NCBI GenBank assembly: GCA_015057665.1
Contig: SVDY01000010.1
Span: 14,618 to 75,357 of the forward strand
Direction of reading: 5' to 3'
DNA: 60,740 nt
From: Lachnospiraceae bacterium
GTDB taxonomy: Bacteria; Bacillota; Clostridia; Lachnospirales; Lachnospiraceae
Shown: positions 26,092 to 33,621 of the stretch, in pieces
Position numbering within the stretch: position 1 is the stretch's first letter
Layout of the letters: each line of letters begins with the position of its first letter
Position numbers and translations under genes: made by a program
The notes under the pieces: generated by a model
Database searches by the model: none
The model's input: the letters and a program-made list of their open reading frames with translations, nothing else
What the model was told of the DNA's origin: nothing

Positions 26092-26883
26092 ATGAAGGAA
26101 CGGAACAAAAATAATATAAAAGCAGTATTTTTTGATATAGATGGAACGTTGTTTTCCCATACTCAGAAAAAGATTCCGGAGAGTACCTTAGAATCTTTGG
26201 ACAGATTAAGGAAGAATGGGATTCTTATTTTTCTTGCAACCGGAAGATCTTTAGATGAGCTTGATAAAATGTCGGTTGGTGACATTCTTTTTGATGGCTA
26301 TGTCATGATGAATGGACATATGTGTTATAACAGAAAACGGGAATTGGTTCATAGTCTGACTATGGAGAAAGAAGACTGTGATATTTTAGTAAAATTATTT
26401 GAGGAGAAAGCGCTTGCTATGAGTATTGTGGAAGAGGACAGAATGTATCTCAATTATGTTGATGATATGGTCCGGCAGATTCATGACGATATCACAACAG
26501 AAGTACTTCCCATTGGAGAATACAAGGGCGCTGACATTTATCAGTTTATCCTTTTCTATCCTTCAGAAGAATGTGGAAAATGGCTGGAAGGAACGAAGAA
26601 ATGCAAAATTCATTATTGGCATCCCATGGCGGGCGACATTCTTCACAGTGACAGCGGAAAAGCAGCGAGTATTGAGATTATTCTTCCGTTTTACGACTTG
26701 GTGAAAGAGGAAATTATGGTTATTGGAGATGGAGAAAATGATATCGATATGATTGAATATGCAGGCATTGGAGTTGCCATGGGGAATGCAGATGATAAGG
26801 TGAAAGAACATGCAGACTATATAACAACACATATTGATCAGGATGGTATAAAGAACGCTTTAGAACATTATAATTTGATATAA
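26092..26883 (+). CDS. HAD-IIB (Cof-type) phosphatase
   Basis: Seen: 263 aa with motif I FFDIDGTLF (catalytic Asp pair at about 14-16), motif II LATGRS, and motif IV VIGDGENDIDMIEYAGIGVAMGNA split over about 211-234, with a C2-type cap between. Family: small-molecule phosphatases acting on sugar phosphates, flavin or pyridoxal phosphates; the substrate is not predictable here. It is followed 51 bp later by the desulfidase-like gene, probably in the same transcript. Confidence 0.9.
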   Translation: MKERNKNNIKAVFFDIDGTLFSHTQKKIPESTLESLDRLRKNGILIFLATGRSLDELDKMSVGDILFDGYVMMNGHMCYNRKRELVHSLTMEKEDCDILVKLFEEKALAMSIVEEDRMYLNYVDDMVRQIHDDITTEVLPIGEYKGADIYQFILFYPSEECGKWLEGTKKCKIHYWHPMAGDILHSDSGKAASIEIILPFYDLVKEEIMVIGDGENDIDMIEYAGIGVAMGNADDKVKEHADYITTHIDQDGIKNALEHYNLI

Positions 26884-26934
26884 TCAAATAAATGAAATAT
26901 AGATAAAATGAGCAAACAAAGGAGAAAATTATAA

Positions 26935-28227
26935 ATGAACACAGCAGTTTATGAAAACTACTTGAATATTTTAAAAGCAGAACTGGTACCTGCACTTGGT
27001 TGTACAGAACCGATTGCAATTGCCTATGCTGCTGCAAAAGCAAGACAGGTTCTTGGATGTTTTCCGGAACACATGGAGATGCACTGCAGCGGTAACATTA
27101 TTAAAAATGTAAAAGGTGTAACCGTGCCAAATTCCGGCGGGTTAAAAGGAATCGACGTGGCAGCCATTCTTGGAGTCATTGGCGGCAATGCGGACAAGGC
27201 TTTGGAAGTATTAGAAGGAATTACTGCAGATCATATTGAACAGGCAAAAGAGCTGGCCGAAGACCATATGTGTGACTGTTTCTTGGTAGAAGATGTGGCA
27301 AATCTTTATATTGTGGCCAAAGTAATGGCTAAGGGCCACTGGGCTGAAGTGACTATCGTGGATACTCATACTAACATAACAAAGATTGTAAAAGATGATG
27401 AAATCATTTATGAGAACAGTGAAGAAATCAAGAAAAGAGAAGAGAATATAGACCGCTCTTTACTGACGGTAAAAGATATTCTTAATTTTGCCAATCAGGT
27501 AAAGATAGAAGACATTGAAGAAGTAATCGGCCGTCAGGTGAAGATGAATTCCATCATTGCTCAGGAAGGCCTTGATAATAACTACGGTGCCCAGATTGGA
27601 AAGACCCTCATGCATACCCGTGGAAAGGGCGTTTCGACAAGAGCCGCAGCGAGAGCGGCAGCAGGCAGTGATGCAAGAATGGGAGGCTGTTCCCTTCCTG
27701 TAGTTATTAACTCCGGTAGCGGCAATCAGGGGCTTACTGTATCTCTTCCGGTGATTGCATTTGCCCAGGAATGGGAAGTTTCCAAGGAAAAAATGTACCG
27801 TTCTTTAGTTGTAAGTAATCTGATTTCCATTCACCAGAAGAAATATATCGGAAGCCTGTCAGCATACTGTGGAGCTGTAAGTGCGGCCTGCGGTGCGGGG
27901 GCAGGAATTACCTATATGTATGGGGGAACTTACGAGCAAGTATCCCTCACAATTATTAATACTCTTGGAAATATTGGCGGTATTGTGTGTGACGGTGCCA
28001 AATCTTCCTGTGCGGCTAAGATAGCCTCTTCCGTGGATGCGGCGATTATGGCATTCAATTTGAGTATCCGTAATAAGAGTTTCCTTCCGGGTGAAGGTAT
28101 TATCAAAGATGATGTAGAAGAAACAATTAAAAGCATGGGTTATATCGGAAGAGTCGGTATGAAGATGACAGATACAGAGATTCTTAATATTATGATTGAC
28201 CGTGTAGACGTAAATAAAGAATGCTAG
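26935..28227 (+). CDS. L-cysteine desulfidase / serine dehydratase alpha-like protein (UPF0597, CyuA-type)
   Basis: Family: oxygen-sensitive iron-sulfur enzymes that release sulfide, ammonia and pyruvate from L-cysteine (CyuA/YhaM). Seen: 430 aa, the N-terminal GCTEPIAIAYA motif with its Cys at residue 23, GGCSLPVVINSGSGNQG (about 256-272), and conserved Cys in the AYCGAVSAACGAG (about 308-320) and GGIVCDGAKSSC regions, candidates for the 4Fe-4S ligands. AAAGGAG precedes the ATG. The gene sits between HAD and CDP-alcohol transferase genes; no cysteine transporter is adjacent. Confidence 0.9.
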   Translation: MNTAVYENYLNILKAELVPALGCTEPIAIAYAAAKARQVLGCFPEHMEMHCSGNIIKNVKGVTVPNSGGLKGIDVAAILGVIGGNADKALEVLEGITADHIEQAKELAEDHMCDCFLVEDVANLYIVAKVMAKGHWAEVTIVDTHTNITKIVKDDEIIYENSEEIKKREENIDRSLLTVKDILNFANQVKIEDIEEVIGRQVKMNSIIAQEGLDNNYGAQIGKTLMHTRGKGVSTRAAARAAAGSDARMGGCSLPVVINSGSGNQGLTVSLPVIAFAQEWEVSKEKMYRSLVVSNLISIHQKKYIGSLSAYCGAVSAACGAGAGITYMYGGTYEQVSLTIINTLGNIGGIVCDGAKSSCAAKIASSVDAAIMAFNLSIRNKSFLPGEGIIKDDVEETIKSMGYIGRVGMKMTDTEILNIMIDRVDVNKEC

Positions 28228-28238
28228 AGGTGGGTTAG

Positions 28239-28820
28239 ATGAAAACTGAGAGTAAAAACAAATATTCATCTATTCCGAATACGATCACTTCATTCCGGTT
28301 GGTTGGAACGATGGCATTGGTTTTTGTAAAACCATTTACCATCCCATTTTATGTTTTATTTACTTTTTGCGGAATCAGTGATGTATTAGATGGATGGGTG
28401 GCAAGGACAACAGGAAATATAACAGAATTTGGTTCCAGATTTGATAGTATTACGGATCTTTTGTTCTACGCAGTTTTGCTGCTGCGCATTTTCCCTGCAA
28501 TGTGGGTTGTTCTTCCAAAGACAATCTGGATTGGAGTAGCTGCGATTGCGGTTTTAAGAATTATCTCTTATACATTAGCGGCATTGAAATATCATAGATT
28601 TGCATCATTGCATACCTATCTGAATAAGGCGACAGGATTCTTTGTTTTTGCAGTTCCATATTTGCTTACAACTGCATGGGGAGTCATATACTGCAAATTT
28701 GTCTGTGCAATGGCAGCAGTCTCTGCCCTGGAAGAATTTCTGATTCACTGTTGTTCAAAAAAATATAAAACAGAGAATAAAACTTTATGGAAGGCTTTAC
28801 AGCAGAAAAAAATGGCCTGA
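28239..28820 (+). CDS. CDP-alcohol phosphatidyltransferase family protein
   Basis: A membrane enzyme that transfers a phosphatidyl group from CDP-diacylglycerol to an alcohol. Seen: 193 aa, about five hydrophobic helices, and the full signature DVLDGWVARTTGNITEFGSR then FDSITD (pattern DGx2ARx8Gx3Dx3D, about 47-72). The acceptor (glycerol phosphate, inositol or other) cannot be read. It lies 11 bp after the desulfidase-like gene, with AGAGGTGG as ribosome site. Confidence 0.88.
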   Translation: MKTESKNKYSSIPNTITSFRLVGTMALVFVKPFTIPFYVLFTFCGISDVLDGWVARTTGNITEFGSRFDSITDLLFYAVLLLRIFPAMWVVLPKTIWIGVAAIAVLRIISYTLAALKYHRFASLHTYLNKATGFFVFAVPYLLTTAWGVIYCKFVCAMAAVSALEEFLIHCCSKKYKTENKTLWKALQQKKMA

Positions 28821-28831
28821 CAATGTATTAT

Positions 28832-28856
28832 TTTCGTTGTTTTTCAAACAATGAAA
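28832..28856. other. Hairpin after the CDP-alcohol transferase gene
   Basis: TTTCGTTGTTT and AAACAATGAAA (28832-28842 with 28846-28856) pair with one G-T wobble around a 3-nt loop. No T-tract follows on the plus strand, so it is not a classical terminator; it could be an operator or a 3' stabiliser. Confidence 0.45.
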
Positions 28857-28899
28857 ACAAGACAAAATTGTGTGTTTTTAGTACGATTTTGAGTTGCAA

Positions 28900-28928
28900 T
28901 TGATTTTTCCAACAGCGTTCTTTATAAT
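28900..28928 (+). promoter_or_regulatory. Promoter of the sugar kinase gene
   Basis: TTGATT (28900-28905), a 17-bp spacer and TATAAT (28923-28928). A strong TTTGGAGGT ribosome site (28973-28981) ends 5 nt before the ATG at 28987. Confidence 0.65.
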
Positions 28929-28986
28929 TAAACTATCTGAAAATGGCCAAATGGGCGATACTAATTTTTGATTTTGGAGGTACAAA

Positions 28987-30084
28987 ATGAATCTGAATTT
29001 AAAACCAAGAGAAGAGTGTACATTTGATGCAGTATCTTTAGGAGAAGTAATGCTTCGTCTCGATCCAGGTGAAGGAAGAATCCGTACAGCTAGACAGTTT
29101 ACAGCATGGGAAGGCGGCGGAGAATACAACGTAGTTCGTGGTCTTAGAAGATGTTTCGGTTTAAAAACAGCTGTTATCACAGCTTTCGCTGACAACGAAG
29201 TAGGTATGTTAATGGAAGATTTCATCCTTCAGGGCGGCGTTGACACATCCCTTATCAAATGGATGAAAACAGACGGTATCGGACGTATCTGCCGTAACGG
29301 TATCAACTTCACAGAAAGAGGATATGGTATCCGTGGTGCAGTAGGATGTTCTGACCGTTTTAACACAGCTATCTCTAAAGCTACTCCAGAAGATTTCGAC
29401 TTCGAATATATCTTCGGAACACTTGGTGTTCGTTGGTTACACACAGGCGGTATCTACGCTGCTTTATCTGAACAGGCTTGCGAAACAGTTCTTGCAGCTA
29501 TCAAAACAGCGAAAAAATACGGCACAATCGTATCTTACGACTTAAACTACCGTCCATCTATGTGGAGCGCAATCGGCGGCCATGCAAAAGCTCAGGAAGT
29601 AAACAAAGAAATCGCAAAATACGTTGACGTTATGATCGGTAACGAAGAAGACTTCACAGCATGTCTTGGTTTCGAAATCGAAGGTAACGATGAAAACTTA
29701 AAAGAACTTAACATCGAAGGTTACAAAAAGATGATCAACACAGCTGTTGAAACATACCCTAACTTCAAAGCAGTTGCAACAACACTTCGTGAAGTTAAAA
29801 CAGCTACAGTAAACGACTGGTCTGCACTTTGCTGGGCAGGCGGCGAAATCTACAAAGCAAAAGACTACAAAGGTCTTGAAATCCTTGACCGTGTAGGCGG
29901 CGGTGACTCTTTCGCATCCGGTCTTATCTACGGCCTTATGACAACAGGCGATGCAGAAGTTGCAGTTAACTACGGTGCAGCTCACGGTGCATTAGCTATG
30001 ACAACAGCTGGTGATACAACAACAGCTAGAAAGAAAGAAGTAGAAGCTATCATGGGCGGCGCTGGCGCACGTGTACAGAGATAG
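28987..30084 (+). CDS. PfkB-family sugar kinase (2-keto-3-deoxygluconate kinase-like)
   Basis: Seen: 365 aa with the N-terminal glycine motif EGGGEYNVVRGLRRCFG (about 37-53) and the C-terminal catalytic loop DRVGGGDSFASGLIYG (about 299-314), where the Asp is the base. Family members phosphorylate ribose, fructose or KDG; PfkB proteins with this N-terminus (SLGEVMLRLDPGEG) are usually called KdgK-like. Codon use is extreme (TAC, AAC, ATC, TTC nearly throughout, few rare codons), unlike flanking genes but like ackA, indicating very high expression. It is monocistronic, with its own promoter and terminator, and no uronate pathway genes are nearby. Confidence 0.88.
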   Translation: MNLNLKPREECTFDAVSLGEVMLRLDPGEGRIRTARQFTAWEGGGEYNVVRGLRRCFGLKTAVITAFADNEVGMLMEDFILQGGVDTSLIKWMKTDGIGRICRNGINFTERGYGIRGAVGCSDRFNTAISKATPEDFDFEYIFGTLGVRWLHTGGIYAALSEQACETVLAAIKTAKKYGTIVSYDLNYRPSMWSAIGGHAKAQEVNKEIAKYVDVMIGNEEDFTACLGFEIEGNDENLKELNIEGYKKMINTAVETYPNFKAVATTLREVKTATVNDWSALCWAGGEIYKAKDYKGLEILDRVGGGDSFASGLIYGLMTTGDAEVAVNYGAAHGALAMTTAGDTTTARKKEVEAIMGGAGARVQR

Positions 30085-30121
30085 TGATTACTGTTTCGAA
30101 TTTTATAATGAATGAGAATGA

Positions 30122-30154
30122 GGGACTTTGGAGAAATCCAAGGTCCCTTTTATA
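30122..30154 (+). terminator. Intrinsic terminator of the sugar kinase gene
   Basis: GGGACTTTGG pairs with CCAAGGTCCC (30122-30131 with 30138-30147) around a 6-nt loop, followed by TTTTAT. Repeat copy R1 starts at 30155. Confidence 0.9.
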
Positions 30155-30206
30155 TTCTCTAGGTAACTTCGTTTCCATAGAACATAAAATGCTCCGCAAG
30201 GATCGC
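30155..30206 (+). repeat. Dispersed palindromic repeat, copy R1
   Basis: A 28-bp palindrome (30155-30182; arms TTCTCTAGGTAAC and GTTTCCATAGAA around TTC) is followed after a short A-rich link by the conserved tail ATGCTCCGCAAGGATCGC. Other copies lie at 33425, 52258 and 57155, in the same orientation, each directly after a terminator. Confidence 0.9.
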
Positions 30207-30229
30207 ACCAAGGCTTTCAATAAAATAGA

Positions 30230-30258
30230 TTGTGTTGTAAATGGCAGTATGATACAAT
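30230..30258 (+). promoter_or_regulatory. Candidate promoter of the MFS gene leader
   Basis: TTGTGT (30230-30235), a 17-bp spacer and TACAAT (30253-30258). It sits before a minimal ORF and a terminator, about 115 bp ahead of the MFS start. Confidence 0.5.
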
Positions 30259-30280
30259 ATGTAAAAGGAGAATAACTGAT

Positions 30281-30298
30281 ATGAGAAGTCCGATTTGA
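30281..30298 (+). CDS. Possible five-residue leader peptide MRSPI
   Basis: AAAGGAG (30264-30270) lies 10 nt before ATG AGA AGT CCG ATT TGA. A terminator follows 23 bp later and the MFS gene after that. This is the arrangement of ribosome-mediated attenuation ahead of drug-efflux genes. Such a short frame can arise by chance; the strong ribosome site is the main support. Confidence 0.35.
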   Translation: MRSPI

Positions 30299-30321
30299 TA
30301 AAAACTGCACCTTTATATTTA

Positions 30322-30345
30322 AGAGACCATTCAAGTGGTCTTTTT
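30322..30345 (+). terminator. Terminator or attenuator upstream of the MFS gene
   Basis: AGACCA pairs with TGGTCT (30324-30329 with 30336-30341) around TTCAAG, followed by TTTTTG. It lies between the candidate promoter/leader and the MFS gene, so transcription of that gene must read through it unless another promoter exists. Confidence 0.75.
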
Positions 30346-30377
30346 GTTGTGGAAATTAATCAGAAAGGGCTATGATT

Positions 30378-31520
30378 ATGTCTAAACGAAATATTTACAT
30401 CATGTATTTCCTGTCTCTTTTTCAGGGGATGGTGTTTTACGCGCCGGTAGCTACTCTTTACCGGCAGGCACAGGGGGTCACAGTATTTCAGATTACTTTA
30501 ATTGAAAGTATTTCCATGGTACTTTGTATGGCGATGGAACTGCCTTGGGGCATTCTTGCTGATAAGATTGGATATAAAAAGACGATTTTATCTTGTAATA
30601 TATTATATTTTTTATCTAAAATTGTATTCTGGAAAGCGGAAGGTTTTGGCGGATTCTTGCTGGAACGTATTATGCTGAGTATTGTCTGTGCAGGACTTTC
30701 CGGTGTGGATTCCAGTGTTCTTTATCTCTCCTGTGAAAAGGGCGAGAGCCAGAAAGTTTTTGGAATTTATGAAGGACTGGGAACAGTGGGGCTTTTGACT
30801 ACATCCTTTGTGTATTCTGTTTTTATCAAGGACAACTATTCCTTATCCGGTTTCCTTACTGTGGTCAGTTATGGAATTGCCATGGTCCTATCCTTCTTTT
30901 TAGTAGAAGTAAAAAGAGAAAGAGAAGAAAAATCATCTGATTCCATAAAAGAATTTATAAGCTTTTTGAAAGAGACATGCAGGAATAAAAAACTGTTCCT
31001 TTTTTTACTGGCAATTGCTTTGTTTAATGAAACTCATCAGATCATCACTGTATTTTTAAGCCAGCTTCAATATGTGAGAGCAGGAATAGGAAATTCTATG
31101 ATGGGAGTTCTGTATGGGATGATCACAGTTGTTGCTCTTAGCGGGTTTTTATCTGACAGTGTGACAAAAGTGATTGGTGAAGACAGAACTATGAGGTTAT
31201 GTTTTCTGGCAGGGATAATTTCCTGTGTCATATTGGCCTTTACAGATCTGGCTGTTCCGACAGTCATCGGTGTGATCTTATTACGCCTTGGATTTAGTAT
31301 TGCCGTCCCATTAGAGCAGGAACTGCAGAACAGACAGGTGTCAACGGAAAACAGGGCGACGGCGCTAAGTGTAAATGCTGTATTTATAGACAGTGCAGGG
31401 GTTGCTGCGAATGTAGTCTTTGGAGCGCTGGCTGAATATAGTCTTGTGATTTCTTTTGGATTTGGTGCGGTAGTCTGCATGGCAGCATGGATTCTGTATG
31501 AGATGTGGATGAGAATATGA
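30378..31520 (+). CDS. MFS transporter
   Basis: Seen: 380 aa with about 11-12 hydrophobic helices, the MFS loop 2-3 motif GILADKIGYKK (about 57-67), and a charged central cytoplasmic loop (VEVKREREEKSSDS). Start: ATG at 30378 (MSKRN), 8 nt after AGAAAGGG; the ATG at 30372 is too close to that site. The type resembles small drug or sugar exporters, but no substrate can be assigned. Possible control by an upstream attenuator (30281-30345). Confidence 0.88.
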   Translation: MSKRNIYIMYFLSLFQGMVFYAPVATLYRQAQGVTVFQITLIESISMVLCMAMELPWGILADKIGYKKTILSCNILYFLSKIVFWKAEGFGGFLLERIMLSIVCAGLSGVDSSVLYLSCEKGESQKVFGIYEGLGTVGLLTTSFVYSVFIKDNYSLSGFLTVVSYGIAMVLSFFLVEVKREREEKSSDSIKEFISFLKETCRNKKLFLFLLAIALFNETHQIITVFLSQLQYVRAGIGNSMMGVLYGMITVVALSGFLSDSVTKVIGEDRTMRLCFLAGIISCVILAFTDLAVPTVIGVILLRLGFSIAVPLEQELQNRQVSTENRATALSVNAVFIDSAGVAANVVFGALAEYSLVISFGFGAVVCMAAWILYEMWMRI

Positions 31521-31527
31521 TAATATG

Positions 31528-31556
31528 AAAAAAGCAGCTGTTCAGCTGCTTTTTAT
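31528..31556 (+). terminator. Intrinsic terminator of the MFS gene
   Basis: AAAAGCAGCT and AGCTGCTTTT (31530-31539 with 31544-31553) enclose a GTTC loop; the T-tract follows. It begins 9 bases after the stop codon. Confidence 0.88.
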
Positions 31557-31577
31557 AATATACTTCATTCTAAATGC

Positions 31578-31604
31578 TCAAAAAGCCCTTAAAATAAGGG
31601 CTTG
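31578..31604 (-). terminator. Intrinsic terminator of tmRNA
   Basis: AAGCCCTT/AAGGGCTT lies immediately after the 3' end of tmRNA on the minus strand and reads into TTTTTGAGC. Confidence 0.88.
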
Positions 31605-31608
31605 CAAA

Positions 31609-31952
31609 TGGAGCTGAGGGGAATCGAACCCCTGTCCGAAAACCTATTCATTACGGCATCTCCCATCACAGTCTCTGATTTGACATTCCCTCCATCTCAC
31701 GCCCAAAGACAGGCTTAAGACTTTAGTAGCTTCATCATACTACATGCTTCGCAAAGCTTTGAAACACGAGGGCCCCGCTAAGATCGATGCCGGGATTCCG
31801 GATAGCGGGCAATCCGGAGCCGACAAGCCGCAACTAGGCAGCTAATGCAACTTTATTGTTTGCGTTTAATTTTAAGTCCAAGTTGATGCGCAGTCCTGGT
31901 CTGCGGATGGCTTCCATAACTTCAAAATCCCCGTCGAAACCAGTACAACCCC
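31609..31952 (-). ncRNA. ssrA: Transfer-messenger RNA (tmRNA)
   Basis: Rescues stalled ribosomes by trans-translation with SmpB. Seen on the minus strand: a 5' end GGGGTTGTACTGG running into TTTCGACGGGGATTTTG, the 3' T-arm GGGGTTCGATTCCCC, and a 7-bp acceptor stem GGGGUUG/CAGCUCC with two G-U pairs and discriminator A at 31609. The terminal CCA is not encoded. The tag frame (31863 down to 31834) reads GCA AAC AAT AAA GTT GCA TTA GCT GCC TAG, giving the degradation tag ANNKVALAA, which ends in the expected ALAA. Length is about 344 nt. The ends were set by base pairing and may shift by a base or two. Confidence 0.96.
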
Positions 31953-32050
31953 GTGTACGGTAATGGGATGTTCAATTACAGTTTATTATCATTGAGATTT
32001 TTTGAGATTTTGAAATCCCGAAGAAAGTGAAAAATTCACTTCGTTCTTTT

Positions 32051-32078
32051 ATTATATACAAACAAGTGTTTTTGTCAA
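32051..32078 (-). promoter_or_regulatory. Promoter of ssrA
   Basis: On the minus strand, TTGACA (32073-32078), a 16-bp spacer and TATAAT (32051-32056). The start near 32044 implies a roughly 90-nt 5' precursor, which includes a GAAGTGAA/TTCACTTTC hairpin and is removed from the mature RNA. Confidence 0.8.
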
Positions 32079-32230
32079 GTGTCTCTGCAAAATTATATTT
32101 ATAGTATAAACAAAGTGAAATAATGCAAAAGATTGTAAAAAATCTTAGTTTACTTTTGTCGCAAACAATGATAATGTACTGTTAAATTGTGGTATACTGA
32201 TGTATATTAAAGAAATAAGAGGTGAATGAT

Positions 32231-33376
32231 TTGAATTTGAAAGAAATGAAAAAAGGTATCTTCTACATTACCTATGCGCTGATTCTTTTTTTCCTGCTTT
32301 ATAACATTCGTACCGTAATGGGAGCCGGCCACAGTCTGATCTCCATCCTGTTCCCATTTATTTTGGGAGCGGCAATTGCATTTGTATTAAGTCTTCCGAT
32401 GGGGTTTTTCGAGAGAAAGCTGACCGTTTTAGACAAGAAAGAGCCTTATAAAAAATGGAAACGTCCACTGGGACTGGTTCTGACTGTTTTGATCTTTCTT
32501 GCTGTGTTGTCCGTGGTGATTCTTTTAATCATTCCGGCTATCAGAGATACGGCCGAGAAGATAATGTATACAGTACCTCCTTTCCTGACAGGTTTGGTGC
32601 GCCGGATGAAAGAACTGAATATTCCTGCAGAGGAGTTGGAACAGTGGCTCAATGATACAGCAATCAACTGGTCCGCCATAGGTGGCAAGATATTTACTTT
32701 TTTAAAAACATGGTCATCAGGTATTTTTGTTTCTACATATGGCGTGGTATCGTCCGTGGTAGGTGTGATTGCAGATGTGGTCATTGCAGTTATCTTTGCG
32801 ATTTACATTTTGTTTTCTAAAGAGAATCTGTATCGTCAGTTTAAAATGATGGTTTACGCCTTTGTTCCTGAAAAGGCAGCGGACAAGTTGTTTTCTGTTG
32901 GGAAACTGACTCATAAAACATTTGCAAGTTTTTTTGCAGGACAATGTGTGGAAGCATGCATTCTTGGCGGTATGTTTGTAGTATGTATGGCAGTCTGTGG
33001 AATTCCTTATGCCGTACTGATTGGCGTTCTTATTGCGGTAACATCCCTGATTCCTATTTTTGGTGCGTTTATCGGATGTGCCGTCGGCGTATTATTGATT
33101 GTGATGGTTGATCCAATGAAAGCGCTTGTTTTCCTGATTCTGTTTCTTGTGATTCAGCAGGTGGAAGGTAATCTGATCTATCCAAAAGTTGTTGGAGGTT
33201 CTATCGGTCTTCCGGGAATCTGGGTTCTTGTAGCTGTGTCTGTGGGCGGCAGCCTGGCAGGAGTAATTGGTATGATTTTATTCATTCCACTGTTTTCTGT
33301 AGGTTACGCATTGCTTCGGGATAAGACGAAAGATATATTAAAAAGAAGTTCTGTTTCAAAAGATAAATATCAATGA
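32231..33376 (+). CDS. AI-2E family transporter (UPF0118 permease)
   Basis: Seen: about 381 aa with about eight hydrophobic segments and the conserved C-terminal core (GIPYAVLIGVLIAVTSLIPIFGAFIG, then QQVEGNLIYPKVVGGSIGLPGIWVL). Family: TqsA/YdiK-like permeases, some exporting signals or exchanging Na+/Li+ for H+; the substrate is unknown. Start choice: TTG at 32231 is preferred because AGAGGTGA (32218-32225) sits just before it; a GTG at 32222 lies within that ribosome site. It has its own terminator, followed by repeat copy R2. Confidence 0.88.
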   Translation: MNLKEMKKGIFYITYALILFFLLYNIRTVMGAGHSLISILFPFILGAAIAFVLSLPMGFFERKLTVLDKKEPYKKWKRPLGLVLTVLIFLAVLSVVILLIIPAIRDTAEKIMYTVPPFLTGLVRRMKELNIPAEELEQWLNDTAINWSAIGGKIFTFLKTWSSGIFVSTYGVVSSVVGVIADVVIAVIFAIYILFSKENLYRQFKMMVYAFVPEKAADKLFSVGKLTHKTFASFFAGQCVEACILGGMFVVCMAVCGIPYAVLIGVLIAVTSLIPIFGAFIGCAVGVLLIVMVDPMKALVFLILFLVIQQVEGNLIYPKVVGGSIGLPGIWVLVAVSVGGSLAGVIGMILFIPLFSVGYALLRDKTKDILKRSSVSKDKYQ

Positions 33377-33391
33377 TAATGATGTATAGAG

Positions 33392-33421
33392 ACTGGTGTA
33401 TGGAATATGACACCAGTTTTT
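33392..33421 (+). terminator. Terminator of the AI-2E transporter gene
   Basis: ACTGGTGT and ACACCAGT (33392-33399 with 33410-33417) enclose a 10-nt loop, followed by TTTTT. Confidence 0.88.
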
Positions 33422-33424
33422 GTG

Positions 33425-33474
33425 TTCTATAAGAAACTTCGTTTCTATAGAACACAAAATACTCCACACAGGAC
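33425..33474 (+). repeat. Dispersed palindromic repeat, copy R2
   Basis: A 28-bp palindrome (33425-33452; arms TTCTATAAGAAAC and GTTTCTATAGAA around TTC), here extended by TGTG/CACA on both sides, is followed by the tail AAAATACTCCACACAGGAC, a diverged form of the R1/R3 tail. It directly follows the terminator T-tract. Confidence 0.88.
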
Positions 33475-33489
33475 AAAGTTTGGACAAAT

Positions 33490-33532
33490 CATGTTCACAA
33501 ATTAGTCAAAGTGATTTGTTATTGTGAACATG
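33490..33532. promoter_or_regulatory. Inverted repeat upstream of the two-component genes
   Basis: CATGTTCACAA and TTGTGAACATG (33490-33500 with 33522-33532) are perfect 11-bp arms whose centres are 32 bp apart, about three helical turns. The right arm overlaps a possible promoter (TTGTTA 33516-33521, 17 bp, TATATA 33539-33544). It looks like a paired operator, perhaps for the adjacent response regulator. Confidence 0.55.
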
Positions 33533-33562
33533 ACAGACTATATAATTTGTGATAAAAAGGCT

Positions 33563-33590
33563 TTGCTTATACAGCCGGCCTTATTATAAT
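33563..33590 (+). promoter_or_regulatory. Candidate promoter of the two-component operon
   Basis: TTGCTT (33563-33568), a 16-bp spacer and TATAAT (33585-33590), about 30 bp before the response-regulator ATG. AGGAGGA provides the ribosome site. Confidence 0.5.
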
Positions 33591-33621
33591 ATAGAAGAAA
33601 GACAGGAACAGGAGGATATTT

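Noticed and set aside
30084..30275. 63-codon plus-strand frame after the sugar kinase gene
   Set aside because: It is made of the terminator hairpin and repeat R1 and has no ribosome site.
31609..31660. T-arm-like GGTTCGATTCCCC considered as a tRNA gene
   Set aside because: The full cloverleaf is absent; the segment is the 3' half of the tRNA-like domain of tmRNA, whose 5' half lies 300 nt away.
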